Positions 53,255 through 60,982 of a stretch of DNA of 64,000 nucleotides are shown here, piece after piece. Position 1 is the stretch's first letter. Each line of letters begins with the position of its first letter. The position numbers and the translations under genes were made by a program. The notes below the pieces were generated by a model. The model saw only the letters and a list, made by a program, of their open reading frames with translations, made no database searches and was not told the origin of the DNA. Source of the stretch: Corynebacterium uberis (GTDB taxonomy: Bacteria > Actinomycetota > Actinomycetes > Mycobacteriales > Mycobacteriaceae); the NCBI RefSeq assembly GCF_020616335.1, contig NZ_CP085051.1:1860001-1924000 (forward strand). The letters run 5' to 3'.

Positions 53255-54373
53255 ATGCTTCTTGCACGATGCTTACAACAAGCTGTAGGGCTGGGCATCG
53301 TGGCACTACTAACCGGGGGAATGCTCACTTCATGCACCGCGTATGTCCCCGCGTTTTCTGCCGCGAACTGCCCGGAGATTGAGCTTCCCGAGGGCACCCC
53401 AGCCGGTGATCGCGCCTCCTGGAACATGAACAGGCACGGCCTGGCCACCGAGTTGCAGCGCTGCCTGACTGATGCGGATGCGCGTGGGTTTCTTGCCGAT
53501 GCCCACGGCGGCGCACTTCCCCCAGCCGAAGACGTCGGGGTGCCCCACCCCACGCTAGGCACCCCCACTGCCCCCAACGATCTTCCCGCCACTCCGCCTT
53601 CCCCGCCCGCGCCGAGCAGGCCAGAGCGAGCCCAGCCGCCGCGCAACCAGAACCAGGAGCCGAAGGCTCCCGCGCGCCCAGAAGTGATCAAAGACCGGAA
53701 GATCTACCGCAACAGTGAGGACTTTACGTTCCTCAACGACATGGGCCGCGTGGCCCCCGGGGCAAAGTACCAAACCGAGCGCGGCATGTGCTCCTTCGGC
53801 TGGGCCGTCGCCTACGCCTCCAGTCCCTCGCGGAGGTTCAACCTCACAGCGGGCCACTGCGGTGAGATCGGAGAAAAGATCTACATCCCCTCCACCGACG
53901 GGCAGTTCTACAACGTTGGGGAGTTCGTGTGGAAGCGCCTCGACGGGTCTGGAAAAACCGTAGGACCAGGCCCGGACTACGGGCTCATTGAGATCTACCC
54001 CGACTATTATCGCTACGTCGACGGCACTCCCCCAGTCACCTTGGGTGGTCAACCACTACGCCTCAAGGGGTGGAAGTCCGCACAGTGGCTGGCCGCCGAA
54101 AAGCCCTATATTTGCAGGCTGGGCTGGCGCTCGGGGCTCTCGTGCGGCAACTACCAGGCCATGCTCAACTCCATGACCCTGACGTTTGATGCCATTCAGG
54201 ATCATGGCGATTCCGGCGGCGCCATCTGGGCGATGGACCCGGCCGACCCCACCAACACAACCGTCTTTGCCGTCGGGGTCGCCAGTTGGATGCGCAATGA
54301 TGATGCCACCACCGCCGGCGCGAAGGTCATCGAGCCGGTGATGGAGTCCCAGGGTCTGACCATTATCCAGTAG
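53255..54373 (+). CDS. Lipoprotein-type trypsin-like serine protease
   Basis: The signal ends in a lipobox (LTSC), which would tether the protein to the membrane. A Pro-rich linker (about 95-140) leads to a chymotrypsin-fold domain. The catalytic triad is H201 (TAGHCGE), D241 (GPDYGLIEI) and S320 (DHGDSGGAIW). Possible targets are envelope proteins or host proteins (inference). TAGACT ends 6 bases before the ATG and no ribosome site is present, so transcription may be leaderless. The gene stands alone after araE. Confidence 0.85.
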   Translation: MLLARCLQQAVGLGIVALLTGGMLTSCTAYVPAFSAANCPEIELPEGTPAGDRASWNMNRHGLATELQRCLTDADARGFLADAHGGALPPAEDVGVPHPTLGTPTAPNDLPATPPSPPAPSRPERAQPPRNQNQEPKAPARPEVIKDRKIYRNSEDFTFLNDMGRVAPGAKYQTERGMCSFGWAVAYASSPSRRFNLTAGHCGEIGEKIYIPSTDGQFYNVGEFVWKRLDGSGKTVGPGPDYGLIEIYPDYYRYVDGTPPVTLGGQPLRLKGWKSAQWLAAEKPYICRLGWRSGLSCGNYQAMLNSMTLTFDAIQDHGDSGGAIWAMDPADPTNTTVFAVGVASWMRNDDATTAGAKVIEPVMESQGLTIIQ

Positions 54374-54450
54374 TGCGCGCGGGCCGCTGGGCCGCTCCGA
54401 TTCACCACCCCGGTGGAGCCGGCTGCCCCAACTCAGTAGTGTCAAGGATT

Positions 54451-55146
54451 ATGCGCAAAGACCTTGTTGCCCAGGGAATTGACCGGATACTTGCCCAGAT
54501 CGCGGACGGCACGTGGGCGGAGGGCGCTGCGCTGCCCCCGGAGTCCCAGCTGGCCGAGTATCTGGATGTCTCTCGGCCCACCATGCGTGAGGTGGTGCGC
54601 TCCCTGGCGGATCGGGGTGTGCTGGATGTGGTGCACGGGCGCGGCACCTTCGTCCAGCCGATTGACCGGTGGACGTCGATGGAAACGGTCATCCGCACGC
54701 TGTCTGCCACCACCAGCCAACGCCAGATGGGCCGGTGGCTGGTGCAGGTTCGGCGGATGATTGAGGTGGGCTCTACCGGCCTGGCGGCGCAGAATGCCAC
54801 GGCGGAGGATTGTGCGCGGATGCGCGCTTCCTTGGAGGATTTCACGGCTGCCGACGCCGCCGGGGACGTCGCCCGCGCCGCCGCCGCGGACATGGAGTTC
54901 CACAGCAGGGTCATCGCGGCGACGGGAAACCCGCTGCTCAACGTGGCCATCGCACCGTTGGCTGAGGCGCTGACCCGCTCGCGGGAGGCCACCAGCTCTA
55001 TTCCGGAGGTGCGCGCTCGGGCGTTGCATCACCACCAGACGATCGCCGCGGCGATTGCCGCGGGCGACCCCACGCGGGCCAAGAATGCCATGCGCGCCCA
55101 CATGGAGCAGACCGCCCGGGATATTGAGTCCTTCCTGCCTGAATAG
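54451..55146 (+). CDS. GntR (FadR/FCD) family regulator of the sugar-acid cluster
   Basis: The winged helix (residues 5-75; LPPESQLAEYLDVSRPTMREVVRSL, then HGRGTFVQ) is followed by an FCD domain (about 90-225) with the usual metal/effector His/Asp residues (DMEFHSRVIAATGN, HHHQTIAAAI). It lies directly upstream of the kinase gene. The palindrome at 55223-55237 is a likely target. The start at 54451 has AAGGA only 2 bases upstream. Confidence 0.87.
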   Translation: MRKDLVAQGIDRILAQIADGTWAEGAALPPESQLAEYLDVSRPTMREVVRSLADRGVLDVVHGRGTFVQPIDRWTSMETVIRTLSATTSQRQMGRWLVQVRRMIEVGSTGLAAQNATAEDCARMRASLEDFTAADAAGDVARAAAADMEFHSRVIAATGNPLLNVAIAPLAEALTRSREATSSIPEVRARALHHHQTIAAAIAAGDPTRAKNAMRAHMEQTARDIESFLPE

Positions 55147-55175
55147 CAAGAGGTGGCGTGGCGGGGGTGACAAGC

Positions 55176-55191
55176 GGGGGCGTCGCTAAGC
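55176..55191 (+). repeat. Dispersed motif GGGGGCGTCGNNAAGC (copy k)
   Basis: Exact match with CT at the variable pair, between the GntR gene and the kinase gene. A partial copy (GGGGGTGACAAGCG, 55163-55176) directly precedes it. Confidence 0.8.
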
Positions 55192-55222
55192 GTGAACATG
55201 CTATGGTTGCCCCAATGACACC

Positions 55223-55237
55223 AGACCTCTGAGGTCT
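55223..55237. promoter_or_regulatory. Palindromic operator AGACCTC-T-GAGGTCT
   Basis: A perfect 7-1-7 inverted repeat lies 19 bp upstream of the kinase start, overlapping the likely leader. Its placement fits repression by the GntR regulator encoded just upstream. Confidence 0.7.
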
Positions 55238-55256
55238 AAGGAATTGGAGAGTTTCT

Positions 55257-56720
55257 ATGGCACGCCCACGCACCCTCGACGAACTGCTGGAAGGCCACGC
55301 CCCAGCGCCCACCATCACCGCAGCCGAGGTCGCGCAGGCCCACCGCGACAGCAACGGGCCCACGCTCATCGTCCTCGACGATGACCCCACCGGCACCCAA
55401 TCCGTGGCCGACCTCCCGGTGATCACCTCCTGGGACACCGCCGACCTGCGCTGGGCGCTCGACCAAGGCGCCCCCGCCATCTACGTGATGACCAACTCCC
55501 GCTCGCTCGCCCCGGACGACGCCGCCCGCGTCAACCGGGAGGTCGTGGCCGCCGCCACCGCCGCAGCGCAGGAGACCGGCACGGCGCTGGCCTTCGTGTC
55601 CCGCTCCGATTCCACCCTGCGCGGCCACTTCCCCCTCGAACCCGACGTCCTGGCCGAGGCCAGCCCCACCCCCATTGACGGGGTCATCATCGTGCCCGCC
55701 TTCGGGGATGCCGGGCGCATCACCATCGATGCTATCCACTACGCCGGCAGTCAGGCGGACGGGTTCATCCCCGTGGGCGAATCCGAGTTCGCCCGTGACT
55801 CCACCTTCGGATACACCTCTTCTGACCTGCGCGAATGGGTGGCCGAAAAGACCCACGGCGCGGTGCCCATCACCCGCGTGGCACACGTCGACCTGGATAC
55901 CCTGCGCACGGACACTCAGGCCACCACCGCCATCCTGGCACAGGCCACCGACCGGCAGCCCATCGTGTGTGACATCGTCACCGAGGAGGACCTACGCGCC
56001 CTGGCGCTGGCCGTCATCGCCGCCGAAGAGCAAGGCAAGCATTTCATCTACCGGGTCGGCCCGCCATTCGTCCGCGCGCGCATCGGGCAGGAGCCCCCGG
56101 CCGTGGTCACGGCACCTCCGGCTTCGGCGGAACCGCCGGCATCGCAGGCACCGCAGGCTCAGGCTGATGCCCCCGCCGAATCCGCTCGCCCGGCAACTCG
56201 CGGCGGGCTGGTCGTCGTGGGATCGCACGTGCCCACCACCACCCGCCAGCTTTCCCACCTGGTAGACACCGCCCAGCCGCTGACCGTGGAGATCAACGCC
56301 CGGCGCGTGCTCGACGGCGAGCCCGGCTATCTGGACACGCTTGCCCAGCAGGTCTGCGCCGGGCTGGAGCAGACCACGGTGGTGCTGCACACCTCCCGCG
56401 AGCTCATCGAGGGCAGCGACGAACAAGACTCGCTGCGCATCGCCCGCGACATTTCCGCGGCGGTGGTGGGCGTGGTCAACCGCACCGTGCACACGGTCGC
56501 TCCGCGGTTTGTCATTGCCAAGGGCGGGATCACCTCCTCTGATGTGGCCTCCAAGGGCTTGGAGATGACCCGCGCGCGGGTCATCGGCCCGATGGAGCCC
56601 GGGATCATCTCCATGTGGCAGGCCCTCGATGGGCCCGCCGCCGGGGTGCCCTACATCGTGTTTGCCGGCAACGTGGGCACGGATGAGTCCCTGGCCCACG
56701 TGGTCAGCGTGCTGTCCTAA
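55257..56720 (+). CDS. Four-carbon acid sugar kinase (OtnK/DUF1537 family)
   Basis: The N-terminal domain has LIVLDDDPTGTQSVADLPV and SRSDSTLRGHFPLE, the substrate-binding hallmarks. The C-terminal nucleotide-binding domain has GLVVVGSHVPTTTRQLSHL and VIAKGGITSSDVASKGL. These kinases phosphorylate 3-oxo-tetronates or tetronates after oxidation by an LtnD-type enzyme, which is encoded next. An Ala/Pro-rich insert (about 285-315) separates the domains. The 487 residues are slightly longer than usual. Confidence 0.88.
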   Translation: MARPRTLDELLEGHAPAPTITAAEVAQAHRDSNGPTLIVLDDDPTGTQSVADLPVITSWDTADLRWALDQGAPAIYVMTNSRSLAPDDAARVNREVVAAATAAAQETGTALAFVSRSDSTLRGHFPLEPDVLAEASPTPIDGVIIVPAFGDAGRITIDAIHYAGSQADGFIPVGESEFARDSTFGYTSSDLREWVAEKTHGAVPITRVAHVDLDTLRTDTQATTAILAQATDRQPIVCDIVTEEDLRALALAVIAAEEQGKHFIYRVGPPFVRARIGQEPPAVVTAPPASAEPPASQAPQAQADAPAESARPATRGGLVVVGSHVPTTTRQLSHLVDTAQPLTVEINARRVLDGEPGYLDTLAQQVCAGLEQTTVVLHTSRELIEGSDEQDSLRIARDISAAVVGVVNRTVHTVAPRFVIAKGGITSSDVASKGLEMTRARVIGPMEPGIISMWQALDGPAAGVPYIVFAGNVGTDESLAHVVSVLS

Positions 56721-56764
56721 TACCCCCTTCCCCCACCTTCTTCCTACTGTCAAGGAGTTTCCTC

Positions 56765-57685
56765 ATGTCCCCCACTGATCAAGCAGTACCCACCACGATC
56801 ACCGTCATCGGGTTAGGCGCCATGGGCCTGCCCATGGCCACCAACCTGGCCACCCGCTTTTCCGTGCGCGGCGTGGACATTGCTGAAGATCGCCTGGAGC
56901 TGGGCCGCTCCGCGGGCTTAAGCGTGTACACCTCCGCCACGGAGGCAGTCGCGGGCGCGGACGTGGTGCTGTTGGCGGTCCGTGACCAGGCTCAGCTGAC
57001 CGAGGTGCTCTTTGGCACCACCGGAATTGTGGAGCACATGTCCCCCGGCTCCGCCATCATCTTGACCTCCACCGTGGGCATGGGTGCGGTGGAGGCCGTG
57101 GCCCCCGCGCTTTCGGAGGCTGGCATTCGGCTTATCGACGCCCCCATCTCCGGCGGTCCCGCCCGCGCCGGCGCCGGCGACCTGTTGGTCACCGTTGGGG
57201 CAACCCAGGAGGACTTTGACCACCTGGCCCCAGTGCTGGAGACCATGAGCTCCACGCTGGTGCATGTGGGTAACGCCCCGGGCAAGGGCCAGGCGCTGAA
57301 AACCGTCAACCAATTGCTGTGCGGCATCCACATCGCCGCCGGCGCGGAGGCGCTGGCCCTGGCCGACCGCCTGGGCCTGGACCAGAAGACGGCCCTGGAT
57401 GCCCTCATGGCGGGGGCTGCTGCCTCCTTCATGCTGGGTGATCGCGGTCCGCGCATGCTTGAGGCCTATGACGAGCCGGGTGCAGAAGTAAAGTCCCGCC
57501 TGGACATCTTTGTCAAGGACATGGGCATTGTCACGGATGCGGCCCACGCTGCGGGTATGCCGGTGCCGATCGCCGCCGCCGCGGAGCAAACCTATGCCGC
57601 GGGCCTAGTCCGCGGCTGGGGTGCCGATGATGATTCCTCCATCATCCGCGTCAACGCCCCCACCCGTGCGGAGAACGCTTCATGA
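56765..57685 (+). CDS. NAD-dependent 3-hydroxyacid dehydrogenase, L-threonate dehydrogenase (LtnD) type
   Basis: The 306 residues hold the nucleotide motif VIGLGAMGLPMATNLA, the substrate block DAPISGGPARAGAGDL and the catalytic lysine K179 in GKGQALKTVNQLL. Being between an OtnK-like kinase and a GntP permease, it most likely oxidises L-threonate or D-erythronate at C2 rather than 3-hydroxyisobutyrate. The dispersed motif lies in its coding region (57130-57145). Its stop overlaps the permease start by 4 bp. Confidence 0.87.
   Translation: MSPTDQAVPTTITVIGLGAMGLPMATNLATRFSVRGVDIAEDRLELGRSAGLSVYTSATEAVAGADVVLLAVRDQAQLTEVLFGTTGIVEHMSPGSAIILTSTVGMGAVEAVAPALSEAGIRLIDAPISGGPARAGAGDLLVTVGATQEDFDHLAPVLETMSSTLVHVGNAPGKGQALKTVNQLLCGIHIAAGAEALALADRLGLDQKTALDALMAGAAASFMLGDRGPRMLEAYDEPGAEVKSRLDIFVKDMGIVTDAAHAAGMPVPIAAAAEQTYAAGLVRGWGADDDSSIIRVNAPTRAENAS
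57130..57145 (-). repeat. Dispersed motif, inverted copy (l), in coding DNA
   Basis: Exact match on the minus strand with AT at the variable pair. It codes for part of RLIDAPISG, a conserved catalytic block of the dehydrogenase family, so protein constraint may contribute. Confidence 0.75.
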
Positions 57686-59007
57686 CGGGTATGGCGCTAT
57701 TAGGGGTGGGCATCGCGGCGGTTGCCCTCCTCCTCGCGCTGGTCATCTGGGTGCGGCTGCCTGCCTTCGTGGCGCTGATCTTGGTCTCCGTCATCACCGC
57801 CATCGTCGCAGGTATCCCCCTGGCTGATGCCACCGGAACGGTCACTAAGGGCATTGGCAACACCTTAAGCTCCGTGCTGGTGGTGGTTGGCCTCGGCGCG
57901 ATGCTGGGCCGGATGATCGAGGCGTCCGGCGGGGCGGACTCGCTGGCCACCTATTTCACGCTGAAGTTGGGCAAGAAGCGCGTGGTTGCGGCGGTGACCA
58001 TCGCCGCGTTCATCCTGGGCATCCCGGTGTTCTTTGACGTCGGCTTTATCATCCTGGCGCCGATCATCTTCGCCTTCGCGCGCGTGGTGGGCCTCAACCC
58101 GCTGAAGATCGGCCTGCCGGTCGCCGGCATCATGCTCACCGTCCACGTGGTCACCCCGCCGCACCCCGGCCCGGTGGCCGCCGCGGGCCTGCTCGATGCT
58201 GACCTTGGCCTGGTCTTAGCATTCTCGCTGCCGCTGGCCGCCCTTGCCGGTGTGGCCGGCTACTGGCTGGCCCGCCTCATCCGGGTAGACACTGTCACCT
58301 TGCTGGACTCACCAGCCACGGAGGCACCGCCGGTCTCCGATACGGTGCCGCCGCGCCCGGGCATTGTCATGGGGCTGATCTTGCTGCCCATCGCCCAGAT
58401 CATGGTGGGCACCGTGGGCTCGTTGCTTCTCGACGACCACCCCATCATCACCTTCTTAGGCTCCGCACCCATCGCGCTCCTCACCGCCGTACTCGTGGCC
58501 TTTGTGGTCCTGGGCCGCGACCAAGGCTGGGACCTGACCCGCCGCTCGACGATCCTGGATTCGGCGTTGCCAGACGTTGCCGTGATCATCTTTGTCACCG
58601 GCGCCGGCGGTGGCTTTGCCAACGTGCTGGTAGAAAGCGGCATCGGCCAGGTGGTCTCCGACATGCTCATCGCCACCGCCATGCCCCTGATCCTGTTGGC
58701 CTACGTGCTCTCCTTGCTGCTGCGCGCAGCCCAAGGATCCGCCACCGTAGCCATCCTGACCACCGCAGGTCTGCTGCTCACCCCGATTACCGACGCCGCC
58801 CTATCCAACACCCAGACAGCCCTACTGGCCTGCGCCATCGGTTTCGGCGCCCTGGGCTTAAGCCACATCAACGACTCCGGCTTCTGGATTGTCACCCGCT
58901 ACCTGGGCCTATCCGTTAAGGACGGCCTGCGCACCTGGACAGTCTTGTCCACCGGATTCTCCGTGGCAGGCTTCGCCCTGACCTGGGCGGCGTACGCGCT
59001 GGTGTAA
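57682..59007 (+). CDS. GntP family permease (sugar acid:H+ symporter)
   Basis: The 441-residue protein has about 12-14 hydrophobic segments and the GntP signatures GLGAMLGRMIEASGGAD, FFDVGFIILAPI and HVVTPPHPGPVAAA, plus GLSHINDSGFWIVTRY near the C-terminus. GntP members import gluconate and related aldonates. Coupling to the dehydrogenase (ATGA overlap) suggests a four-carbon aldonate substrate. Confidence 0.93.
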   Translation: MTGMALLGVGIAAVALLLALVIWVRLPAFVALILVSVITAIVAGIPLADATGTVTKGIGNTLSSVLVVVGLGAMLGRMIEASGGADSLATYFTLKLGKKRVVAAVTIAAFILGIPVFFDVGFIILAPIIFAFARVVGLNPLKIGLPVAGIMLTVHVVTPPHPGPVAAAGLLDADLGLVLAFSLPLAALAGVAGYWLARLIRVDTVTLLDSPATEAPPVSDTVPPRPGIVMGLILLPIAQIMVGTVGSLLLDDHPIITFLGSAPIALLTAVLVAFVVLGRDQGWDLTRRSTILDSALPDVAVIIFVTGAGGGFANVLVESGIGQVVSDMLIATAMPLILLAYVLSLLLRAAQGSATVAILTTAGLLLTPITDAALSNTQTALLACAIGFGALGLSHINDSGFWIVTRYLGLSVKDGLRTWTVLSTGFSVAGFALTWAAYALV

Positions 59008-59028
59008 CGGTAGACAACTGCACACGTC

Positions 59029-59063
59029 GGCCTCGGGCACCTCACCATCGGGTGTCCGGGGCC
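59029..59063 (+). terminator. Hairpin after the GntP permease gene
   Basis: Two 13-base arms (GGCCTCGGGCACC, GGTGTCCGGGGCC) pair with two wobbles around a 9-base loop, 21 bp past the stop. The following AACCTATTCT is only weakly T-rich. Confidence 0.65.
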
Positions 59064-59151
59064 AACCTATTCTCCACTGCGCTGCTCCCCCACTTTGGGG
59101 GAAGATGAGATTAATAATTCCTGTCTTCCCTGCACAAGGTCTTGTGAGGCT

Positions 59152-59164
59152 CCCCCCCCCCCCC
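59152..59164. repeat. Homopolymer tract of 13 C
   Basis: Thirteen consecutive C lie 125 bp upstream of the small membrane protein start. Such a tract is prone to slippage and could tune promoter spacing. It is also a place where assembly errors occur. Confidence 0.85.
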
Positions 59165-59187
59165 GCAGCTAAGGTTGAACTTAATCA

Positions 59188-59202
59188 CGCGGAGTTTCCG
59201 CG
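59188..59202. other. Small hairpin CGCGGA-GTT-TCCGCG
   Basis: A perfect 6-bp stem with a 3-base loop between the C tract and the small membrane protein gene. It could be an operator or leader structure. Confidence 0.4.
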
Positions 59203-59289
59203 GCCAGTACGGATGGCCGTATCAGTTCACAGCCGTCCCCCTCCCCTGCCCGCTGCGCCCCGCACTCATCAGCTACCCGGAGGTGACCC

Positions 59290-59475
59290 ATGAACACCAC
59301 CCAAAAGAACATCCTTGCGTGCCTCTTCGCCGCGATCGCAGCACTCCTCTTAGGCGTCACTCTTGGGCACTCAGTTGCCTGGGCAGCCACTATCGGGTGG
59401 CTCCTGGCCCTGGCTTTCTTCATCGGCGCCGCTGCCTTCTGGGCCAAAGGCACGCAGCACAAGCAGCACCAGTAG
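59290..59475 (+). CDS. Small two-helix membrane protein (61 aa)
   Basis: GGAGG lies 6 bases before the ATG, supporting translation. Two hydrophobic helices (about 8-28 and 31-52) are joined by a short turn. The C-terminus is Lys/His/Gln-rich (KGTQHKQHQ). No family was recognised. It resembles small envelope or holin-like proteins only in topology. Confidence 0.72.
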   Translation: MNTTQKNILACLFAAIAALLLGVTLGHSVAWAATIGWLLALAFFIGAAAFWAKGTQHKQHQ

Positions 59476-59525
59476 CCACACCCCGGTAGGCTCACACCGC
59501 CGCGGCGCGCCTTAACATGACTTAC

Positions 59526-59566
59526 GGCCCCGCCCTGCACTCACACTCGTGAGGTAGGGCGGGGCC
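59526..59566. terminator. Bidirectional hairpin between small protein gene and clpP2
   Basis: Arms GGCCCCGCCCT and AGGGCGGGGCC (11 bp, perfect) enclose a second stem (CTCAC/GTGAG). It lies between converging genes. The U-runs are short, but stability is high. Confidence 0.75.
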
Positions 59567-59593
59567 ATCATTGTGCCAGCTTAGCTCGGCGTT

Positions 59594-60220
59594 TTAGCCG
59601 TTGAGCTTACGGTAGTCAAAGACCTGATCGATGATGCCGTACTCCACCGCGTCGGCGGCGGTGAGGATCTTATCGCGGTCAGTATCGGTGCGGATCTGCT
59701 CCGGGGTGCGCCCGGTGTGGCGCGCCAGGGTTTCATCCATCTGGCGGCGCATGCGCTCGATCTCCGCGGCCTGGATCTCCAGGTCAGAGACCTGGCCCTG
59801 GGTGCCCTGGGTGGCGGGCTGGTGGATGAGCACCCGGGCGTTGGGCAGGGCTGCGCGCTTGCCCTTGGTGCCCGCTGCCAGCAGCACGGCCGCGGCGGAG
59901 GCAGCCTGGCCCAGGCACACGGTCTGCACGTCCGGGCGGACGTACTGCATCGTGTCGTAGATCGCGGTCATCGCGGTGAAGGAGCCGCCCGGGGAGTTGA
60001 TGTACATGGTGATGTCCCGGTCCGGGTCGAGGCCCTCAAGGACCAGCAGCTGGGCCATGATGTCATTGGCGGAGGTGTCATCGACCTGGGTGCCCAGGAA
60101 GATGATGCGCTCTTCGAAGAGCTTGGCGTACGGGTTGGTTTCCTTGGTGCCGTAGGCGGACTGCTCGATGAAGGAGGGCAGCACGTAGCGTGCAGAGGGC
60201 ATCTGGAAGGCGTTGGTCAT
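59594..60220 (-). CDS. clpP2: ClpP2 protease subunit
   Basis: The catalytic serine is S108 ([11 protein letters not shown]) and the histidine H133 ([10 protein letters not shown]); the aspartate lies near 182. The 208-residue length and N-terminal extension fit the ClpP2 paralogue of actinobacteria, which assembles with ClpP1 and works with ClpX or ClpC. It starts 17 bp after clpP1. Confidence 0.95.
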   Translation of the reverse strand: MTNAFQMPSARYVLPSFIEQSAYGTKETNPYAKLFEERIIFLGTQVDDTSANDIMAQLLVLEGLDPDRDITMYINSPGGSFTAMTAIYDTMQYVRPDVQTVCLGQAASAAAVLLAAGTKGKRAALPNARVLIHQPATQGTQGQVSDLEIQAAEIERMRRQMDETLARHTGRTPEQIRTDTDRDKILTAADAVEYGIIDQVFDYRKLNG

Positions 60221-60237
60221 GGTTTATTCAGTGCTCC

Positions 60238-60816
60238 TTAGTTTCCCACGCTCGTCTGAACGGTCTCAATAACATGATCAACCAGGCCGTAGTCGCGTGC
60301 TTGCTCGGCGGTGAACCAGCGGTCGCGGTCGGAGTCCCGGGTGATCTGCTCGTAGGTTTGGCCGGAGTGCTCGGCGATGAGCTGGGCCATTTCCTTCTTG
60401 GTCAGGGCGAACTGTTCGGCCTGGATGGCAATATCGGCCGCGGTGCCGCCCACGCCGGCTGACGGCTGGTGCATGAGGATGCGCGCGTGCGGCAGGGCGA
60501 AGCGCTTGCCGGGGGTGCCTGCGGTGAGCAGGAATTGGCCCATGGAGGCGGCCAGGCCCATGCCGTAGGTGGCCACGTCGCACGGGGAGTACTTCATCGT
60601 GTCATAAATCGCCATACCCGCGGTCACGGAGCCGCCCGGGGAGTTGATGTACAGCGAGATGTCCCGGGTGGGGTCCTCGGCGGACAGCAGAAGAATCTGG
60701 GCGCACAGCTTGTTAGCAATCTCATCGTTGACCTCGCTGCCGAGGAAGATGATGCGCTCGCGCAAGAGGCGCTCAAATACTGAGTCGCTCAAGTTGAGGC
60801 CGTTGTGGTCGCTCAT
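60238..60816 (-). CDS. clpP1: ClpP1 protease subunit
   Basis: The catalytic serine is S91 (GLAASMGQFLL) and the histidine H116 (ARILMHQPSAG); the aspartate is in DSDRDRWF. The 192 residues are normal. It is the first gene of clpP1-clpP2, with a ClgR-like site about 100 bp upstream. Confidence 0.95.
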   Translation of the reverse strand: MSDHNGLNLSDSVFERLLRERIIFLGSEVNDEIANKLCAQILLLSAEDPTRDISLYINSPGGSVTAGMAIYDTMKYSPCDVATYGMGLAASMGQFLLTAGTPGKRFALPHARILMHQPSAGVGGTAADIAIQAEQFALTKKEMAQLIAEHSGQTYEQITRDSDRDRWFTAEQARDYGLVDHVIETVQTSVGN

Positions 60817-60912
60817 AGTTGTATCTCCTTGTGCACGTGTAACCGGACTGGTGTTTCTTCACGGATCGCCTCACCCAGGCTACCCATCGCGGTGCCTAAG
60901 GGCCCGCTTTTT

Positions 60913-60923
60913 CGCTGTCAGCG
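60913..60923 (-). promoter_or_regulatory. ClgR-like operator upstream of clpP1P2
   Basis: On the minus strand CGCTGACAGCG matches the core CGCYNANRGCG of the remembered corynebacterial ClgR consensus, and an A and AA flank it as expected. It is 97 bp upstream of the clpP1 start. ClgR activates clp genes in this genus, so placement fits. Confidence 0.65.
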
Positions 60924-60933
60924 TAGGGCGCCG

Positions 60934-60963
60934 AAAAGGCCCAGGCGAATGCGCCCGGGCCTT
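60934..60963 (-). terminator. Intrinsic terminator of tig
   Basis: Arms 60936-60947 and 60952-60963 pair over 12 bp with one wobble and a 4-base loop. On the minus strand TTTT follows. It lies 20 bp past the tig stop. Confidence 0.9.
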
Positions 60964-60982
60964 CCTGTGGCAAGAGGTAATT

